From positions 620,001 to 684,000 of the forward strand of contig NTMA01000003.1 of assembly GCA_002917075.1 (NCBI GenBank): a stretch of DNA of 64,000 nucleotides, in the 5' to 3' direction. The DNA is from Hawksworthiomyces lignivorus. Lineage: Eukaryota > Ascomycota > Sordariomycetes > Ophiostomatales > Ophiostomataceae. The position numbers were made by a program, and so were the translations under genes. Positions within the stretch are counted from its first letter, which is position 1; the number at the start of each line of letters is the position of its first letter. Below are positions 62,192 through 64,000 of this stretch, piece after piece. Under the pieces are notes generated by a model, which was not told the origin of the DNA, made no database searches, and was given only the letters and a program-made list of their open reading frames with translations.

Positions 62192-64000
62192 CGTCAGGAC
62201 TGTCTTGTTTTCCGGCGGCGAGCAAGGATATCAGCAAGGATAGAATTCCTAGCCCCACGCTGATAAGAGATGAGTTCTACAATTAGATTAACGCGTTTAG
62301 AAGCGTCCATTATATAACTTATCTGCCGGATTTAGAGTGAGAATGGGTAGGTGAGAAGTGGGGCATATAAAAGATGATTTATTTGAGGGTCTCCAGTAAT
62401 AGTTCTCTTCGATTTGAATGTGTTAAACGATAACGGTGTCCGATTGCTCCGTCTTAGAAAACACACGTAAGATAAGTTCTGCTTATCAAGGCAACGATTT
62501 GCACTCGCTTACGGGCTTGGGACGGAACCACGTTCAAGCGAGCAAGCAATAATCAACGAGCTTTTTACAAACAGCAATGATGTTGAAGTATGAAAGCCGT
62601 CTTGCATTTTATGTTCTCAGGCTTGCTGATGATACTTATATATCCTACGCTACTGACAGGGATCTATGTAAACTGTTCATGGTGCCGATATTGCTGATAT
62701 CACTACTAAAAGTGATATTTACCACGTGAATGACTTAACGTGAAATAGTGTTATTTGACAGAGTTTGCAAAATTAAATAACATCTCTTCCATTAAAATGC
62801 TGGCAATATCCTCTTAGATTATTGGTATAGTTGAAAAGACCATAGGACAGTCGTTACGACTTCTAATGTTTAATCTCTACGATATAAATAGGAAAATGTT
62901 GTAGTTTAGATCTGGATTCCTTTTCTCTTTTGAGAAGAAAAAAAAACAAATTTGAAAGTACAATTAAAATAAACGTAAAGGCAACAGCCAATAAGGAACA
63001 CAGCAATTAACTACATTCCGATTGCGAGGCAGTCGCCGATTTAGCCGCAGTCTACTCTGCTGTGGTTGTTCAAGCAGATCGTATGCATATAGGACTACCG
63101 ATGAGCAAGCTCTCGAAATTGCATAGGCGCAGGAGTCTCAATTGCTGTCGTTTATTTCCACGCTCTTTATTACTACCTACCACCACCACTAGTTAGATTA
63201 ACTTGTATGATATCTCCTAGTTATTCAGTGCGGTGGATTTTGCTCCAGAGGGTTCCATCTAGCAAAGAAATAATTAAAAAGTATTGTGTAATAACTACGG
63301 TTTAATTCTACTTCAGTCACTTCGTGCTAAACACAGAAGGCGTCACTCCAACCGCTGACGAAAAGATCCCCTTGAGAATATCAGGACGGTTCTTCCGACA
63401 AAAAAAAATATATAGTAGGAAATACCACTCCACAGGGACGAAGAAGCTATAGATACTAAGAGTTGCCGCCGAGACTACGGCGTGGACCGGTGATCCAGTC
63501 ATGGCACTTTGAGGATCAATAAAGTTTATCAGTCGGAGGACGCTACGAGAGAATTCTGGAAAGGTAAGATGCTTGCAGATTCGTAAGACGAAAGCCTGCG
63601 AAGGAGCAACGCAAGCAAGGATGACTCCCTATATTATAAGCGACTTGACAATATTTCTAATGGCGGCGTTCTCCTTTCAATATTCCTATTCAATGTATGA
63701 TCAGTCAGCCTCTTACTGCCCGTCTAGAATTTACGCTTGTAATGCGTAAAATTCACCGTGCAAATATCTACAAAGAAGTGAGAGTGTTTATTGTCGAAAA
63801 GGCTTATGATAAATTTGTGACTAATGTGCGTTTGTGCATAACATGCCTACAAAAAGTACGCTCTGTGGGATATGTTTTGCTATGCCCTTTGCCACATGAC
63901 GTTAGTTGTTAAGCCCCTGTTGCATAATACAAAGGAACTATACCTAAAGAACAAAGCTCCCATGCCTAAAGCACCGCCACATGACAGTCAAAAATGGCGG
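62192..64000. other. 1.8-kb AT-rich gene-free end of window
   Basis: Stops crowd all frames. Small frames at 63317-63502 (minus) and 63697-63912 (plus) have no motif. No repeat or RNA gene recognised. Confidence 0.5.

Noticed and set aside
1..64000. Starship or other giant mobile element
   Set aside because: No tyrosine-recombinase captain gene, transposase, reverse transcriptase, or terminal repeats with target duplications were seen, despite HET genes and repeat remnants.

Overview
The window reads as nuclear DNA of a filamentous ascomycete (Pezizomycotina). Genes carry short introns of about 48-134 nt with GT-AG ends and CTAAC/CTGAC-like branch sites. HET, 2EXR and Zn2Cys6 families are present, intergenic DNA is long and AT-rich, and several pseudogenes carry stops of the kind left by C-to-T mutation. 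The species cannot be told from the sequence. No tRNA, rRNA, CRISPR array, intact transposon or Starship-type captain gene was recognised.

Layout. 1-6.5 kb is a debris field: a 2EXR gene running off the left edge, an orphan signal-peptide exon, an MFS permease fragment, a HET-protein tail, an NmrA-like pseudogene, a small intron-containing unknown gene and a minisatellite. 6.7-18.7 kb is a compact metabolic block: myo-inositol oxygenase, an inositol-dehydrogenase-like Gfo/Idh/MocA enzyme, a VOC/glyoxalase-fold enzyme, an MFS sugar transporter, an eight-exon Zn2Cys6 regulator and a PhyH-type dioxygenase. The regulator and transporter promoters share a repeated TCTGGGG/CCCCAGA box, which suggests a co-regulated inositol or sugar catabolic cluster. 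19.5-31 kb holds a HET fragment, a Cys-rich ORF, a GC-rich PLP aminotransferase, a broken membrane-protein locus, a nine-span-or-more amino acid permease with a 10-nt microexon, and a decayed polytopic membrane protein.

32-34.2 kb encodes a HET protein with hydrophobic segments inside the HET domain. 35-37 kb has an NAD(P)-binding NmrA-type enzyme convergent with a SnoaL/NTF2-like protein. 37-41 kb is almost empty. 41.6-44 kb has a nitroreductase convergent with a ketopantoate-reductase-family gene whose splice junction does not keep frame. 45.4-50.9 kb has a coiled-coil unknown, a HET-ankyrin protein with a three-ankyrin higher-order repeat, and a small unknown. 51.2-55.1 kb is a divergent Zn2Cys6 regulator/secreted carboxylesterase pair.

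56.2-59.1 kb is the most interesting locus: a NADAR-domain protein (a family that removes ADP-ribose) divergently paired with a 480-residue unknown whose C-terminal third resembles an ADP-ribosyltransferase fold. The layout is like that of ADP-ribosylation writer/eraser pairs. 60-62.2 kb holds a frameshifted Zn2Cys6 pseudogene, a second copy of a dispersed repeat, and an intact DUF985 cupin. The last 1.8 kb looks empty.
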